From Sphingobium sp. (lineage in GTDB: Bacteria > Pseudomonadota > Alphaproteobacteria > Sphingomonadales > Sphingomonadaceae), in contig JAGRES010000015.1 of assembly GCA_020446425.1 (NCBI GenBank), positions 103,482 to 167,481 on the forward strand: 64,000 bases of DNA, read 5' to 3'. Of the stretch, positions 35,278 to 45,987 are shown one piece after another; the first letter of the stretch is position 1; each line of letters opens with the position of its first letter. The notes under the pieces are model-generated. The model was not told where the DNA came from, searched no databases, and saw only the letters and a list, made by a program, of their open reading frames with translations. Both the position numbers and the translations under genes were made by a program.

Positions 35278-35293
35278 TGCAGGAAACGGGCCG
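35278..35293 (-). promoter_or_regulatory. Weak sigma-54 promoter candidate of the 34-35 kb minus operon
   Basis: On the minus strand CGGCCC-N5-CTGCA with exact GG-N10-GC spacing but an imperfect -24 half. The NifA sites at 35349 and 35382 lie about 57 and 90 bases away. Confidence 0.5.
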
Positions 35294-35348
35294 TTTTTCA
35301 TTAGCGACTGAAATGCGACCATAAGGCCTTCCCGGCCATCGGCAGCGA

Positions 35349-35364
35349 TGTGTGCAATGCAACA
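35349..35364. promoter_or_regulatory. NifA upstream activator site
   Basis: Exact TGT-N10-ACA, about 98 bases from the forward -24 element at 35462. Confidence 0.8.
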
Positions 35365-35381
35365 AAAGCGGCTGTCGAAAA

Positions 35382-35397
35382 TGTGACGAAGCCGACA
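35382..35397. promoter_or_regulatory. NifA upstream activator site
   Basis: Second exact TGT-N10-ACA, 33 bases after the first and about 65 bases from the forward -24 element. Confidence 0.8.
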
Positions 35398-35461
35398 AAG
35401 CGCAAGACAATCCATTGAGGTGAGACTGCCTCAAGCGCCGTCTTCCTACGTTTCCGCAGAA

Positions 35462-35477
35462 TGGCACGGTCCTTGCT
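35462..35477 (+). promoter_or_regulatory. Sigma-54 promoter of the iscA-nifUSV-fixABCX operon
   Basis: TGGCAC-N5-TTGCT with GG-N10-GC spacing, 42 bases before the first start codon. Confidence 0.9.
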
Positions 35478-35518
35478 GAAATCTTAACACGGACAGATTT
35501 TCAACCTGGAGGCGAGAT

Positions 35519-35839
35519 ATGATCGTTCTGACAGAAAGCGCGGTAGATGCGGTCAGGACTGCTATTGCCAAGGCGGAGGAGCCCCCGGCGGGCCTCAGGA
35601 TTCAGGTGCAGTCGGGCGGCTGCGCGGGCTTCCAGTACAAGATGGGCCTGGTGAAGGACCCGGACGCGAGCGACGCTGTTTTGGATTTCGACGAGGTTTC
35701 GGTTTTCATCGACGGCGCCAGCCAGCCGCTGCTGGCGGGAACCACGATTGATTTCGTCGTGGCCCTGGAAGGGTCCGGGTTCACTTTCGACAATCCCAAT
35801 GCCGAGAGCAAATGCTCGTGCGGCAAATCATTCGGCTGA
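35519..35839 (+). CDS. IscA/HesB-type iron-sulfur carrier, nif copy
   Basis: A 106-residue A-type carrier that transfers clusters from NifU. Conserved cysteines are in [13 protein letters not shown] and the C-x-C pair [10 protein letters not shown]. First gene of the operon, directly before nifU. CTGGAGGCGAG ribosome site. Confidence 0.95.
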   Translation: MIVLTESAVDAVRTAIAKAEEPPAGLRIQVQSGGCAGFQYKMGLVKDPDASDAVLDFDEVSVFIDGASQPLLAGTTIDFVVALEGSGFTFDNPNAESKCSCGKSFG

Positions 35840-35853
35840 GGAGGAACAGAGCG

Positions 35854-36777
35854 ATGTGGGACTATAGCGACAAGGTAAAGGAATATTTCTACAACCCCAA
35901 AAACTCCGGCGTTCTTGAGGATGCCAGCGGAGTGGGGGATGTCGGCGCGATCAGCTGCGGCGATGCGCTGCGCCTGATGATCAAGGTCGATGAGCCGACG
36001 CAGGTCATCACCGAGGCCAAGTTCCAGACCTTCGGCTGCGGTTCGGCCATTGCGTCGTCGTCGGCGCTGACCGAGATCATTATCGGCAAGACCATTGACG
36101 AGGCGATGAGCCTTACCAACCAGGACATCGCCGATTTCCTGGGCGGCCTTCCGCCGGAAAAGATGCACTGTTCGGTGATGGGTTATGAGGCCCTGCATGC
36201 CGCGGTTGCCAACTATCGCGGAGAGGTGTGGGAAGACGATCATGAAGAGGGCGCGCTGCTCTGCAAATGCTTCGGCATCGACGAGGGCATGATAGAGCGC
36301 ACGGTTCGCCAGAACGGTCTCACCTCGATTGAGGAGATCACCAACTTCACGAAAGCGGGCGGCGGTTGCTCCACATGCGCGGAAGGGCTTGAGGAGGTAC
36401 TGGAGCGCGTCAATGCCGAGATGGTTTCGGAAGGCGTGCTCGCCGCAGAGACGGCGTTCGACCGGACCCGCGCCGTGCAGCCCGTGCGGCGCAAGAAGAA
36501 GGACCTGGAACCGGTCGCCACCGGAAAGGCTCCGCTTACCACGCTGCAGAAAATCCGTCTCATCGAAGAGACTATCGAGACGATCCGCCCGACCCTGCAA
36601 CGCGACGGCGGGGACTGTGAGCTGGTCGATGTCGATGGCAACCGCGTGATGGTGAAGCTCACCGGCGCCTGTGTCGGCTGTCAGCTCTCCGGCGCGACAA
36701 TCGAAGGCGTGCAGGCAAAGCTGGTCGAGGCGGTGGGCGTACCGCTGCTCGTCATCCCGGTAGCCATGGTTCACTGA
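35854..36777 (+). CDS. nifU: Nitrogenase cluster scaffold protein NifU
   Basis: Three-domain Fe-S scaffold of 307 residues. The N-terminal IscU-like domain has [26 protein letters not shown] and [12 protein letters not shown]; the central permanent [2Fe-2S] domain has [10 protein letters not shown] and [14 protein letters not shown]; the C-terminal Nfu domain ends with [18 protein letters not shown] (C-x2-C). Start [19 protein letters not shown] chosen by family; AGGAGGAAC upstream. Confidence 0.98.
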   Translation: MWDYSDKVKEYFYNPKNSGVLEDASGVGDVGAISCGDALRLMIKVDEPTQVITEAKFQTFGCGSAIASSSALTEIIIGKTIDEAMSLTNQDIADFLGGLPPEKMHCSVMGYEALHAAVANYRGEVWEDDHEEGALLCKCFGIDEGMIERTVRQNGLTSIEEITNFTKAGGGCSTCAEGLEEVLERVNAEMVSEGVLAAETAFDRTRAVQPVRRKKKDLEPVATGKAPLTTLQKIRLIEETIETIRPTLQRDGGDCELVDVDGNRVMVKLTGACVGCQLSGATIEGVQAKLVEAVGVPLLVIPVAMVH

Positions 36778-36792
36778 GCAGGAGGCGCGACG

Positions 36793-37995
36793 ATGAAACC
36801 TGTTTATCTCGATAATAACGCCACTACCCGCACTGACCCTCAAGTTGTGGAAACGATGTTGCCGTTCTTCACCGAACAGTTTGGCAATGCGTCGTCCATG
36901 CATGCATTTGGTGCGGATGTGGGTTCCGCGCTCGCCAAATCGCGCAAGCAGATTCAGGCATTGCTCGGCTCCGAGTTCGATCATGAGATCGTTTTTACCT
37001 CGGGGGGTACCGAAGCCGATAATGCGGCGATCCTTTCCGCGCTCCAGACCCAGATCGGGCGCAAGGAAATCATCACGTCGGCGGTCGAGCATCCTGCGGT
37101 GCTGAGCCTCGTCGCACATCTCGAAAAGACGCAGAATATTACGGTTCACATCATTGGTGTGGACGCGATGGGCCGTCTCGATATGGAAGCCTATCGCAAG
37201 GCGCTTGGGCCCAAGACCGCGATCGTTTCGATCATGTGGGCGAACAACGAAACCGGCACCATCTTCCCGGTCGAAGAGCTCGCGCAGATGGCACATGAGG
37301 CCGGAGCCTTGTTCCATACCGATGCGGTGCAGGCCGTGGGCAAAGTGCCGATGAACCTGGCGGAGAGCGAGATCGACATGCTCTCTCTTTCCGGTCACAA
37401 GTTGCACGGCCCCAAGGGTATCGGTGCGCTTTATGTGCGCAAGGGCGTGCGCTTTCGTCCGCTGGTACGCGGCGGACACCAGGAACGCGGCCGCCGGGCG
37501 GGCACAGAGAATGTCCCTGCGATCATCGGCCTTGGCCGCGCCGCCGAGCTGGCGCTGGAGCATATGCAGGATGAGCAGACGCGCGTTGCCGCGATGCGTG
37601 ACCGGCTGGAAGAAGGGCTGCTCGCCAGCATCCCCAATTGCTTTGTCACCGGCGATGCCACCAGCCGCTTGCCCAACACCTGCAATATCGCGTTCGAATA
37701 TATCGAGGGCGAGGCGATCCTGCTGCTCATGAATAAGGAAGGCATTGCCGCCTCCTCGGGCTCGGCCTGCACCTCGGGCTCGCTGGAACCCAGCCATGTG
37801 CTGCGCGCGATGGACATCCCCTACACGGCGGCGCACGGCGCGATCCGCTTTTCGTTGAGCCGCGAGACGACCGATGAAGATGTCGACCGTGTGCTCGAGG
37901 TCATGCCGTCGGTCATCGCCAAGCTGCGCGAGATGTCGCCTTTCTGGCGCGAGCGTGAGGTGCGCGAGGGCGCGTTCAACCCAACCTATGCATGA
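36793..37995 (+). CDS. nifS: Cysteine desulfurase NifS
   Basis: PLP enzyme that supplies sulfur to NifU. 400 residues. The PLP lysine is in LSGHKLHGPKGIGAL and the persulfide cysteine in ASSGSACTSGSLEPSHVL. Start MKPVYLDNNATTRTDPQV. GCAGGAGG ribosome site, 15 bases after nifU. Confidence 0.98.
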   Translation: MKPVYLDNNATTRTDPQVVETMLPFFTEQFGNASSMHAFGADVGSALAKSRKQIQALLGSEFDHEIVFTSGGTEADNAAILSALQTQIGRKEIITSAVEHPAVLSLVAHLEKTQNITVHIIGVDAMGRLDMEAYRKALGPKTAIVSIMWANNETGTIFPVEELAQMAHEAGALFHTDAVQAVGKVPMNLAESEIDMLSLSGHKLHGPKGIGALYVRKGVRFRPLVRGGHQERGRRAGTENVPAIIGLGRAAELALEHMQDEQTRVAAMRDRLEEGLLASIPNCFVTGDATSRLPNTCNIAFEYIEGEAILLLMNKEGIAASSGSACTSGSLEPSHVLRAMDIPYTAAHGAIRFSLSRETTDEDVDRVLEVMPSVIAKLREMSPFWREREVREGAFNPTYA

Positions 37996-38020
37996 GGTCA
38001 AAGATCGAGGAGTGCGTACT

Positions 38021-39184
38021 ATGACCAGTCTCCTACCCGTCATCATCAACGACAGCACACTGCGCGACGGCGAGCAGGCGCCCGGCGTTGCCTTCACCGC
38101 GATGGAGAAGATCGCCATAGCAGTGGCGCTTGACGATGCTGGCGTCGATGAGATCGAGGCCGGTATCCCGGCAATGGGTAGCGAGGAGATTGCGACATTA
38201 AGCGCGATTGTCGAGGCCGTGGAGCATGCAGAGGTCATTGCTTGGTGCCGGATGACGCAGAAGGATGTCGATGCCGCGCTGCTGAGCGGTGTTGGCCGCG
38301 TCCATCTTTCCGTCCCCGTGTCGGACCGCCAGATCAAGGCCAAGTTCGGCACCGGTCGGCAGGCTGTGCTGAGGCGCATCGGCAAGATGGTTCGTTACGC
38401 GGTCAGCAAGGGTCTGCGCGTATCGGTCGGTGGTGAAGATGCCAGCCGGGCGGACCTCGACTTTCTGAAGCGGGTGGTGGTCGTGGCCGAGGACGCAGGC
38501 GCGCACCGCTTCCGTTATGCCGATACGCTGGGCGTGCTTGATCCCTTTGCAACATATGAAATTTTCCGCGCGCTGTGTGCCGAGACCGACATGGAGCTGG
38601 AGTTTCACGGTCATGACGATCTGGGCCTTGCCACCGCCAATACGCTGGCGTCGATCCGTGGCGGCGCGACCCATGCAAGCGTGTGTGTGCTGGGCCTTGG
38701 TGAGCGGGCAGGCAATGCGGCGCTTGAGGAAGTGGTAACCGCGCTGCGTGAGACACAGGGCAGGGAAACCGGCGTTTCACTTGCTCAGCTAGGCGGCCTG
38801 GCCGAAATGGTTGCAGTGGCTGCCGGGAGGCCCATTCCGGAATCCAAGTCGATTGTCGGGGGCAGCGTTTTCGCCCACGAAAGCGGTATTCATGTCTCCG
38901 GCTTGCTGCGTGATGCGGGCACCTATCAGGCGCTCGATCCGGTACAGTTCGGCCGTGAGCAGACCATCGTGCTCGGCAAGCATAGCGGTGGCGCCTCCAT
39001 TCGCTCGATGCTTCGCTCGATAGGTCTGGAGAGCGACCATCAGCGCATTACGGAAATTCTGGCGCAGGTGCGGGAACGCGCGACCAGCGCAAAGCGGGCG
39101 GTCAGCCTCGATGAACTGGCGGAGTTCCACGCGGCACTGCCGGTGGCCAACGGGTCGCCACGCCTTTCAGGGGTGGTTCAGTGA
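38021..39184 (+). CDS. nifV: Homocitrate synthase NifV
   Basis: Makes homocitrate, the organic ligand of FeMo-co, from acetyl-CoA and 2-oxoglutarate. 387 residues. Signatures: [16 protein letters not shown], the metal-binding [17 protein letters not shown] and [10 protein letters not shown]. The ATG at 38021 follows GATCGAGGAG and gives the right N-terminus; the open frame continues back into nifS. Ends overlapping cysE. Confidence 0.97.
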   Translation: MTSLLPVIINDSTLRDGEQAPGVAFTAMEKIAIAVALDDAGVDEIEAGIPAMGSEEIATLSAIVEAVEHAEVIAWCRMTQKDVDAALLSGVGRVHLSVPVSDRQIKAKFGTGRQAVLRRIGKMVRYAVSKGLRVSVGGEDASRADLDFLKRVVVVAEDAGAHRFRYADTLGVLDPFATYEIFRALCAETDMELEFHGHDDLGLATANTLASIRGGATHASVCVLGLGERAGNAALEEVVTALRETQGRETGVSLAQLGGLAEMVAVAAGRPIPESKSIVGGSVFAHESGIHVSGLLRDAGTYQALDPVQFGREQTIVLGKHSGGASIRSMLRSIGLESDHQRITEILAQVRERATSAKRAVSLDELAEFHAALPVANGSPRLSGVVQ

Positions 39185-39921
39185 CGGAAGCACTCGCCTT
39201 GCCCCACACGCCGGATCAAAGGGTGGAACGCCGCTCCTTGGCCGCCGCCATTCGCGACGATATCGGTTGCGTTGCGGCGCGTGATCCGGCGGCGGGTGGG
39301 GTGCTGGAGATCGTTCTCACCTATCCGGGCGTGCACGCCATCATCTGGCACCGCATTGCCAGCCGCCTCTGGCGAAAAGGCTGGCGCTTTACGGCGCGCT
39401 TTCTCTCCTGGCTGGCACGCGCGCTGACCAATGTCGACATCCATCCCGGGGCGACCATCGGCCGCCGCTTCTTCATAGACCATGGTGCGGGCGTCGTGAT
39501 CGGCGAGACAGCGGAAATTGGCGACGACGTAACACTCTATCACGGCGTGACGCTGGGCGGCACGAGCTGGGCGCCGGGCAAGCGCCACCCGACTATAGAA
39601 GATGGCGTTCTTGTCGGCTGTGGGGCCAAGATTTTGGGGCCTGTCACGATAGGCGCTGGCGCGCGCGTCGGTGCGAACAGCGTTGTCGTCGACACGGTGC
39701 CGCCGCGCATGACCGTGATCGGCATTCCGGGTCGCATCGTCGTTGACCCCCGTGAGCGGCGTATTGTCGGCGGGCGCATCGACCTGTCGCATCACCTGAT
39801 GCCGGACCCTGTGGGAGAAGCGCTTTCCGAGCTGATCGACCGGATTGATTTTCTCGAAGCGCGGCTTGCCCATCGCGACGCGCGTGATCGCGGAGAGGAG
39901 GAACATGATGAGTGTGCTTGA
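39181..39921 (+). CDS. cysE: Serine O-acetyltransferase, nif copy
   Basis: Makes O-acetylserine for cysteine synthesis, supplying NifS substrate. 246 residues with a left-handed beta-helix: [44 protein letters not shown], where the catalytic Asp-His region is DHG...YHGV. Position between nifV and nifW is common in diazotrophs. Overlaps nifV by four bases. Confidence 0.96.
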   Translation: MTEALALPHTPDQRVERRSLAAAIRDDIGCVAARDPAAGGVLEIVLTYPGVHAIIWHRIASRLWRKGWRFTARFLSWLARALTNVDIHPGATIGRRFFIDHGAGVVIGETAEIGDDVTLYHGVTLGGTSWAPGKRHPTIEDGVLVGCGAKILGPVTIGAGARVGANSVVVDTVPPRMTVIGIPGRIVVDPRERRIVGGRIDLSHHLMPDPVGEALSELIDRIDFLEARLAHRDARDRGEEEHDECA

Positions 39922-40249
39922 GCATCTTGAGGGGCTGTCGAGCGCCGAGGATTTCTTCGATTATCTCGGCGTTCCCTATCAACCTGAGATCGTTCGCGTC
40001 GCCCGGCTGCATATCATGCGGCGTATGGGACAATATTTGCGGGGCAGCGAGGTCGAGGGCGCCCTTGAAGCGGCCGATGACGCAACGCTGTTTGCACTCT
40101 GCCGCGAGCATCTTGAGCAGGCCTATGCCGATTTCGTCGCTTCCTCGCCGATCGCCGAGCGTGTGTTCAAGGTGCATCAGGAAGCGATCGCGCCAAAGCC
40201 CGAACCGCAAAAGCCATTCGTTCCTCTGTCCTCTCTGGCTGTGGAGTAG
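39905..40249 (+). CDS. nifW: Nitrogenase stabilising/protective protein NifW
   Basis: A 114-residue protein: [41 protein letters not shown] followed by [30 protein letters not shown]. NifW helps protect or mature the MoFe protein. The start at 39905 or 39908 lies inside the end of cysE after GAGAGGAGG. Confidence 0.95.
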   Translation: MMSVLEHLEGLSSAEDFFDYLGVPYQPEIVRVARLHIMRRMGQYLRGSEVEGALEAADDATLFALCREHLEQAYADFVASSPIAERVFKVHQEAIAPKPEPQKPFVPLSSLAVE

Positions 40250-40254
40250 AGACC

Positions 40255-41109
40255 ATGCATATCGTCGTCTGCATCAAACAGGTTCCCGACAGCGCACAGA
40301 TCCGCGTTCATCCGGTGACGAACACGATCATGCGCCAGGGTGTGCCGACCATCATCAACCCCTATGACCTGTTCGCGCTGGAAGAGGCGTTGCGCCTGCG
40401 CGACGCGATGGGCGGAGAGGTGACGGTGCTGACCATGGGGCCGCCGACCGCCGCGGACTCGTTGCGCAAGGCGCTTGCTTTCGGTGCGGATCGCGCTGTG
40501 CTGCTGACCGATCGCTATTTCGCCGGATCGGATACGCTGGCGACCAGCTATGCGCTGTCGATGGCGCTCACCAAGATCGCCAGCGAGTTCGGCAAGCCGG
40601 AGATCATCTTCACGGGCAAGCAGACCATCGACGGCGATACGGCGCAGGTAGGGCCTGGTATCGCGAAACGGCTCGATTATAACCAGCTCACCTATATTTC
40701 GCGTATCGTCGAGACCGATGTGGCGAAGGGAGAGATCACCGTCGAGCGGCGCGCGGAGGGTGGCATTCAGCTGCTCAAGACGAAAATGCCCGCACTCATC
40801 ACCATGCTGGAAGCGACCAACGAGATGCGGCGCGGCGCCATTGAAACAGCGCTGAAGGCTGCGCGTGCGGAAGTCGTGACATGGAATGCCGAGGCGGTCG
40901 GGATCGAGGACCTCACCAAATGCGGGCTGCGCGGCTCGCCGACCATCGTCAAGCGCGTGTTCGCACCCGAAGCGCGCAGCGAAAAGGCGCAGCTGGTTGA
41001 GGTTGACGGTGATGCGGGCGCAAAGGCGGAAGCGCTCATTGCAGAGATTTTCGGGCGGGCGCCTGCGGTCGAGGACGACATGCGCGAGTTCGCGGCGACC
41101 CATCATTGA
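40255..41109 (+). CDS. fixA: Electron-transfer flavoprotein beta subunit FixA
   Basis: A 284-residue ETF-beta-type subunit of the FixABCX bifurcating complex that uses NADH to reduce quinone and the low-potential ferredoxin for nitrogenase. Start MHIVVCIKQVPDSAQIR; the nucleotide-binding block is IFTGKQTIDGDTAQVGPGIAKRL. Five bases after nifW. Confidence 0.97.
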   Translation: MHIVVCIKQVPDSAQIRVHPVTNTIMRQGVPTIINPYDLFALEEALRLRDAMGGEVTVLTMGPPTAADSLRKALAFGADRAVLLTDRYFAGSDTLATSYALSMALTKIASEFGKPEIIFTGKQTIDGDTAQVGPGIAKRLDYNQLTYISRIVETDVAKGEITVERRAEGGIQLLKTKMPALITMLEATNEMRRGAIETALKAARAEVVTWNAEAVGIEDLTKCGLRGSPTIVKRVFAPEARSEKAQLVEVDGDAGAKAEALIAEIFGRAPAVEDDMREFAATHH

Positions 41110-41139
41110 TCGGCACTATTTGCGGAAAGGAGCAATGCG

Positions 41140-42240
41140 ATGACTGATAAACCAAAAGCAGCTCCGCCGGCCGCCGGCGGGCGGGCCAATACCAAGAAGG
41201 AGCTGCCGGAGCATTTCAAGGCCTACAAGCATGTGTGGGTGGCCGTTGAGATAGAGCACGGCCAGGTTCACAGCGTTTCGTTCGAGCTGCTGGGCGAGGG
41301 GCGCAAGCTTGCCGACAAGCGCGGGGTTGAGCTGGCCGCTGTCCTCACGGGGGATGATCGCGCCACGCTTGATGCTGCCGCTGCTCAGGCTTTCGAATAT
41401 GGCGCGGATGTCGCCTATATCGTCTGTCACCCGACGCTGGCGCATTATCGCAACGAGGTCGCCACCACGGTGATGACCGACCTCGTCAACACCTACAAGC
41501 CGGAGATATTGCTGCTGGGCGCGACCAATCTGGGCCGTGATCTCGCCGGATCGGTGGCGACGACGCTCAAGACCGGGCTCACGGCCGATTCAACCGCGCT
41601 GGAGATCGACGACGATGGTTCGCTTGCGGCGACCCGCCCAACATTCGGCGGCTCGCTGCTCTGCACGATCTTTACGTTGAACTTCCGCCCGCAAATGGCG
41701 ACCGTGCGTCCGCGCGTCATGGCGATGCCGGAGGCCGAGCCGGGCCGTACAGGACGCATCATCGAGCATCCGCTGGAGCTGAACGAAGATGATATCGTCA
41801 CCAAGGTGCTCAAGTTCATCGCCGACAGCGAAAGCGACACGGCGCAGCTGCCCTATGCGGATATCGTGGTTGCGGGCGGGCTCGGTCTCCAGTCGGAGGA
41901 GAATTTCCAGCTTGTGAAAGAGCTCGCTGCCGTCATCGGTGCGGAATATGGCGGCTCGCGACCGCTGGTGCAGAAGGGCTGGATCACCGCCGACCGCCAG
42001 ATTGGCCAGACCGGCAAGACTATCCGCCCGAAGCTCTATATCGCGGCGGGTATATCCGGCGCGATTCAGCATCGGGTTGGGGTAGAGGGCGCGGACCTGG
42101 TTGTCGCCATCAACACCGACCCCAACGCGCCCATTTTCGAATTCGCCCATCTGGGCATCGTTGCTGATGCCGTCACCCTATTGCCAGCATTGACCGAGGC
42201 ATTTTCCAAGCGCCTTCGCGTCAACCGGCTGGCCGGATGA
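41140..42240 (+). CDS. fixB: Electron-transfer flavoprotein alpha subunit FixB
   Basis: A 366-residue ETF-alpha with the C-terminal FAD site [62 protein letters not shown] and [15 protein letters not shown]. The N-terminal extension is rich in Lys/Pro/Ala. GGAAAGGAG upstream of the ATG. Confidence 0.97.
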   Translation: MTDKPKAAPPAAGGRANTKKELPEHFKAYKHVWVAVEIEHGQVHSVSFELLGEGRKLADKRGVELAAVLTGDDRATLDAAAAQAFEYGADVAYIVCHPTLAHYRNEVATTVMTDLVNTYKPEILLLGATNLGRDLAGSVATTLKTGLTADSTALEIDDDGSLAATRPTFGGSLLCTIFTLNFRPQMATVRPRVMAMPEAEPGRTGRIIEHPLELNEDDIVTKVLKFIADSESDTAQLPYADIVVAGGLGLQSEENFQLVKELAAVIGAEYGGSRPLVQKGWITADRQIGQTGKTIRPKLYIAAGISGAIQHRVGVEGADLVVAINTDPNAPIFEFAHLGIVADAVTLLPALTEAFSKRLRVNRLAG

Positions 42241-42255
42241 GAAAGGAGCAGGACC

Positions 42256-43563
42256 GTGATCGAAGAGAAATTTGACGCGATCGTTGTGGGAGCCGGCCCG
42301 TCCGGCAACGCCGCCGCCTATACGATGGCCAAGGAAGGGCTGAATGTACTGCAGATCGAGCGCGGGGAATATTCGGGCTCGAAGAATGTGCAGGGCGCGA
42401 TCCTTTATGCCGATGCGCTGGAGAAGATTATCCCCAATTTCCGTGAGGAAGCACCGCTGGAGCGTCATGTCATCGAGCAGCGTATGTGGTCGATGGACGA
42501 CAAGTCGCACACCGGCATGCATTACCGGTCCGATGACTTTAATGAGGAGAAGCCGAACCGCTATACGATTTTGCGCGCGCAGTTCGACAAATGGTTCTCG
42601 TCAAAAGTGCGTGAGGCAGGCGCGGTCCTGCTATGCGAAACCACCGTCACCGAACTGGTGAAAGATACACAAGGCAATGTAATCGGCGTGCGCACGGATC
42701 GCGGTAACGAACCAATCCTGGCCAATGTCGTCATTCTGGCCGAAGGCGTCAACGGTCTGGTCGGGCAACGCTCTGGCCTGCGGTCCGAGATCAAGCCGGA
42801 TACTGTCGCGCTTGCTGTCAAGGAAATGCATTTCCTGCCACGCGAGACGGTCGAGGCGCGCTTCAACCTCAAGGGCAACGAGGGTGTTGTCATCGAAGCG
42901 ATGGGCACAATCACCAAAGGCATGACCGGCACAGGCTTTCTCTACACCAATGAGGAATCTATCTCGGTTGGCATCGGTTGCATCGTTTCCGACATGAGCG
43001 AGTCCGGCGTCACGCCCTATGATCTGCTCGAGGCGTTCAAGGAGCATCCGTCGATCAAGCCGCTGCTGGAAGGCAGCGAGTGCAAGGAATATGCCGCCCA
43101 CCTCATTCCCGAAGGCGGATACAAAGCTATTCCGCAGCTGGTGGGCGATGGCTGGATCGTCGTTGGCGATGCTGGCCAGTTCGTGAATGCGGTACATCGT
43201 GAAGGTTCGAACCTCGCCATGACAACCGGACGCATCGCCGCCGATACCGTGGTGTGGCTCACGCGCCGTAAGGAAGAAATGAGCAAGGCCAACTTTCTCG
43301 AATATGAAAAGCGGCTGGAGCAGACCTTCGTGATGAAGGACCTCAAGAAATATAAGGGTATTCCGGCCCTGCTTCATTCGAACAAGCAGAATTTCTTCGG
43401 CCTCTATCCCAAGCTGATCAGCGGCGCTCTCCAGACCTGGTTCCGGGTCGATGGCGTCGACAAGGTCAGCAAGGAGAAAGAGATTTTCCAGTCATTCCGT
43501 CGCAGCCGCACATTGCTGGGCATGATGGGTGACGCATTCAAGCTGGTGAGGGCATGGCGATGA
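42256..43563 (+). CDS. fixC: FAD-dependent dehydrogenase FixC
   Basis: A 435-residue ETF-quinone-oxidoreductase-like flavoprotein of FixABCX. Dinucleotide motif [17 protein letters not shown] near the N-terminus; [23 protein letters not shown] is the second FAD segment. AAAGGAGCA ribosome site; the annotated start is GTG. Its end overlaps fixX. Confidence 0.97.
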   Translation: MIEEKFDAIVVGAGPSGNAAAYTMAKEGLNVLQIERGEYSGSKNVQGAILYADALEKIIPNFREEAPLERHVIEQRMWSMDDKSHTGMHYRSDDFNEEKPNRYTILRAQFDKWFSSKVREAGAVLLCETTVTELVKDTQGNVIGVRTDRGNEPILANVVILAEGVNGLVGQRSGLRSEIKPDTVALAVKEMHFLPRETVEARFNLKGNEGVVIEAMGTITKGMTGTGFLYTNEESISVGIGCIVSDMSESGVTPYDLLEAFKEHPSIKPLLEGSECKEYAAHLIPEGGYKAIPQLVGDGWIVVGDAGQFVNAVHREGSNLAMTTGRIAADTVVWLTRRKEEMSKANFLEYEKRLEQTFVMKDLKKYKGIPALLHSNKQNFFGLYPKLISGALQTWFRVDGVDKVSKEKEIFQSFRRSRTLLGMMGDAFKLVRAWR

Positions 43564-43871
43564 CACTTGTTGCGAAAGCTGCGGCGCCCGGCGTCAAGGT
43601 GGAAGAGAAACTCTTCCAGAACCGCTATCTGGTGGATGCGGGCAGGCCGCATATCCGGATCCGGACAGAGGGCAAACCGTCCCAGGAGCTGATCTCGATG
43701 ATCTATATGTGCCCGGCTGGCTGTTACTCGCTCAGCGATACCGGCAAGGTCGAGCTGAGCGCTGATGGCTGTATGGAGTGCGGCACGTGCCGGATCGTGA
43801 CGGCGCAGACTGGCGAGATCGAATGGAACTACCCGCGCGGGGGGTTCGGAGTGCTCTATAAATTCGGCTGA
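43554..43871 (+). CDS. fixX: Ferredoxin-like protein FixX
   Basis: A 105-residue iron-sulfur subunit of FixABCX with [11 protein letters not shown] and [14 protein letters not shown]. Paralogue of the 12292 gene. The ATG at 43554 overlaps fixC; an ATG at 43560 is alternative. Last gene of the operon starting at 35519. No clear T-run terminator follows, and the 43872-44127 gap holds the nifA leader. Confidence 0.96.
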   Translation: MAMTLVAKAAAPGVKVEEKLFQNRYLVDAGRPHIRIRTEGKPSQELISMIYMCPAGCYSLSDTGKVELSADGCMECGTCRIVTAQTGEIEWNYPRGGFGVLYKFG

Positions 43872-44127
43872 GAACAGGCGGGGGACGGCCTGTCACAATG
43901 TTGCATGTGCGAGGCTGCTGGGCCTGTTGTATCAATTCAGGCCATTATTATCACAGATTTCCGGGATTTATTGCACGATATGTCGATTCTGCGCTTGCGA
44001 ATTTCGCGCATTACTGAGAACATTGTAACACGATTCGGCCAGCCACATGATGATCGGTGCTGGACGAAAGCAATCGACAAGCAAAATAGATTGGGAGAGT
44101 TGCGCCTGCCGGAAGGGAGGAGGTGCG

Positions 44128-45867
44128 ATGATCGCGTCACATGAAGCGAAAGCAGCCATACCCCCAGCGCATATGCTGACCCATACTCGTGCCGATATCG
44201 CGTTGCGGGGTGTTTACGAGATTTCCAAAATTCTGGTCACACCAGACCGTCTTGAGCGCATGCTTGCCAATGTGCTCACATTATTGTCGAGCTTTCTGGA
44301 TATGCATCATGGCATATTCGCGCTGCTGGATGACGACGGTGAGCCCCGAAGCGTCGTCGGCATCGGCTGGCGCGAGGAGCAGGCGCATGAGTATTTCGGC
44401 CGCCTGCCGGAGCGTGCGGTCGGACAGATCGTCACCACCGGCATGCCTGTTGTTGTCAGCAATATCAGCACGAGTCCGCTCTTTGCCGATTGGGAGCCTG
44501 AAGAGGGTGTTGCCGAGGATAGTCGAGTTTCCTTTCTGGGGGTGCCGATCAAGGATCGCGACAAGGTAATCGGGACGCTTACCATCGAGCAGATCTGGGG
44601 CAGTGAGAGCACGTATCATTCGGCTGACGAAGATGTGCGTTTTCTAACCATGGTCGCCAATCTGGTTGGCCAGACGGTGCGGTTGATGGGTGTAATCGGC
44701 AGGGACCGGGAGCGTCTGCTGGAGCGGCAAAGGCTGCTTGAAAAAGAATTGTCCGGCAGTTCGGCGGCATCGAAGAAGTTCGAGTCCAACGATATTCTGG
44801 GTGAAAGCCCAGCTATTCGCGCAGTGCTGGATAAAATTCGCATCGCAGGCGCCAGTCATTCGACGATCCTGCTGCGGGGTGAAAGCGGCACCGGCAAGGA
44901 GCTTTTTGCGCGGGCTGCACATGATTGCTCGCCGCGCGCGAAAAAGGCGTTTGTAAAACTCAACTGCGCGGCGCTTCCCGAATCCGTTCTGGAGTCGGAA
45001 CTGTTTGGTCATGAAAAGGGCGCTTTCACCGGCGCGGTCAATCAGCGCAAGGGCAGGTTCGAACTGGCCGACGGCGGCACATTGTTTCTCGATGAGATCG
45101 GAGAGATATCATCGACCTTTCAGGCGAAACTGCTGCGTGTTTTACAGGAAGGCGAATTTGAACGGGTCGGAGGCACCAAGACGCTGAAGGTGGATGTCCG
45201 GATCATCTGCGCCACCAACAGAAATCTCGAACAGGCAGTGGCCAAGGGGGAGTTCCGCGCCGATCTTTATTACCGCATCAACGTGATCAGCATCAGGCTG
45301 CCCGCATTGCGTGATCGCAAGGAGGATGTTCCTGTCCTTGCGCGCGCGTTTCTTCAGCGTTTCGATGAGGCCAATCATACCCATCACGACCTTTCTGAAT
45401 CGGCGCTTTCGATACTTGAAGGCTGCTATTTTCCGGGCAATGTACGTGAGCTGGAAAACTGCATTAAGCGTACGGCAACACTGGCGCGTGGGGAAGGCAT
45501 TACCGCCGAGGACTTTGCATGCCGCCAGGATGAATGTCTCTCGGCGATGTTGTGGAGGAGCGCCGTTCCATCGTCGCCGTTCGATATCATCCAGCTTCCC
45601 AACGAACGGCCCGGGGACGTTGCGGTTTTGAACAGGCCGGCGGTTGCTGAGCCACCGCAAGCCGATAGCGCTTCCACGACTTGCGACAAGGCGGACGATT
45701 GCGAACATGTGAAAAGCGACAGCCTGAAGGTGAGCCGGGAACAATTGATCGCGGCGCTTGAAGCATCAGGGTGGGTTCAGGCGAAGGCCGCGCGTCTTCT
45801 CAAACTCACGCCACGCCAGATCGGCTACGCGCTGCGCAAGCATGGAATAGAGGTGAAGCGGTTCTGA
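44128..45867 (+). CDS. nifA: Nif-specific sigma-54 activator NifA (oxygen-sensitive type)
   Basis: Enhancer-binding activator of the nif promoters. 579 residues from ATG 44128, which follows GGGAGGAGG; an upstream in-frame ATG is at 44047. Domains: GAF about 40-185; AAA+ about 220-450 with Walker A GESGTGKE (251-258) and GAFTGA (298-303); a linker; and a Fis-type HTH about 545-573. The cysteines C433, C445, C465 and C470 form the C-x11-C-x19-C-x4-C motif of oxygen-sensitive NifA, so activity should fall under oxygen without NifL. Two further linker cysteines (C519, C525) are unusual. No convincing sigma-54 element or FNR box was seen in its own leader. Confidence 0.97.
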   Translation: MIASHEAKAAIPPAHMLTHTRADIALRGVYEISKILVTPDRLERMLANVLTLLSSFLDMHHGIFALLDDDGEPRSVVGIGWREEQAHEYFGRLPERAVGQIVTTGMPVVVSNISTSPLFADWEPEEGVAEDSRVSFLGVPIKDRDKVIGTLTIEQIWGSESTYHSADEDVRFLTMVANLVGQTVRLMGVIGRDRERLLERQRLLEKELSGSSAASKKFESNDILGESPAIRAVLDKIRIAGASHSTILLRGESGTGKELFARAAHDCSPRAKKAFVKLNCAALPESVLESELFGHEKGAFTGAVNQRKGRFELADGGTLFLDEIGEISSTFQAKLLRVLQEGEFERVGGTKTLKVDVRIICATNRNLEQAVAKGEFRADLYYRINVISIRLPALRDRKEDVPVLARAFLQRFDEANHTHHDLSESALSILEGCYFPGNVRELENCIKRTATLARGEGITAEDFACRQDECLSAMLWRSAVPSSPFDIIQLPNERPGDVAVLNRPAVAEPPQADSASTTCDKADDCEHVKSDSLKVSREQLIAALEASGWVQAKAARLLKLTPRQIGYALRKHGIEVKRF

Positions 45868-45967
45868 TCGCGATCTTGTGACAGCCGGGCCGTGTGCCCG
45901 GCACTGGACGATGGGATGGGTTTTCGAGTTACGTTTCGGTGAAGGAAATACATAGGACCGAGTAGCG

Positions 45968-45987
45968 CTATATTCGGCTGTATATAG
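45968..45987. promoter_or_regulatory. ModE-box-like palindrome before modB
   Basis: CTATAT (45968-45973) and ATATAG (45982-45987) form a perfect inverted repeat with an eight-base spacer, reminiscent of the TATAT...ATATA arms of the ModE operator. It lies about 95 bases before modB. The palindrome is observed; the regulator is inferred. Confidence 0.5.

Noticed and set aside
35602-38385. A 927-codon open frame on the minus strand across iscA, nifU, nifS and the start of nifV
   Set aside because: It is antisense to four unambiguous genes. Its product is rich in Arg, His, Gly and Ala, as usual for shadows of GC-rich coding DNA, and it has no ribosome site or domain.
43891-43906. A sigma-54-like string (TGTCAC, four bases, TTGCA) upstream of nifA
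   Set aside because: The -24 half lacks the GG pair and the spacing is one base short, so it does not fit GG-N10-GC.
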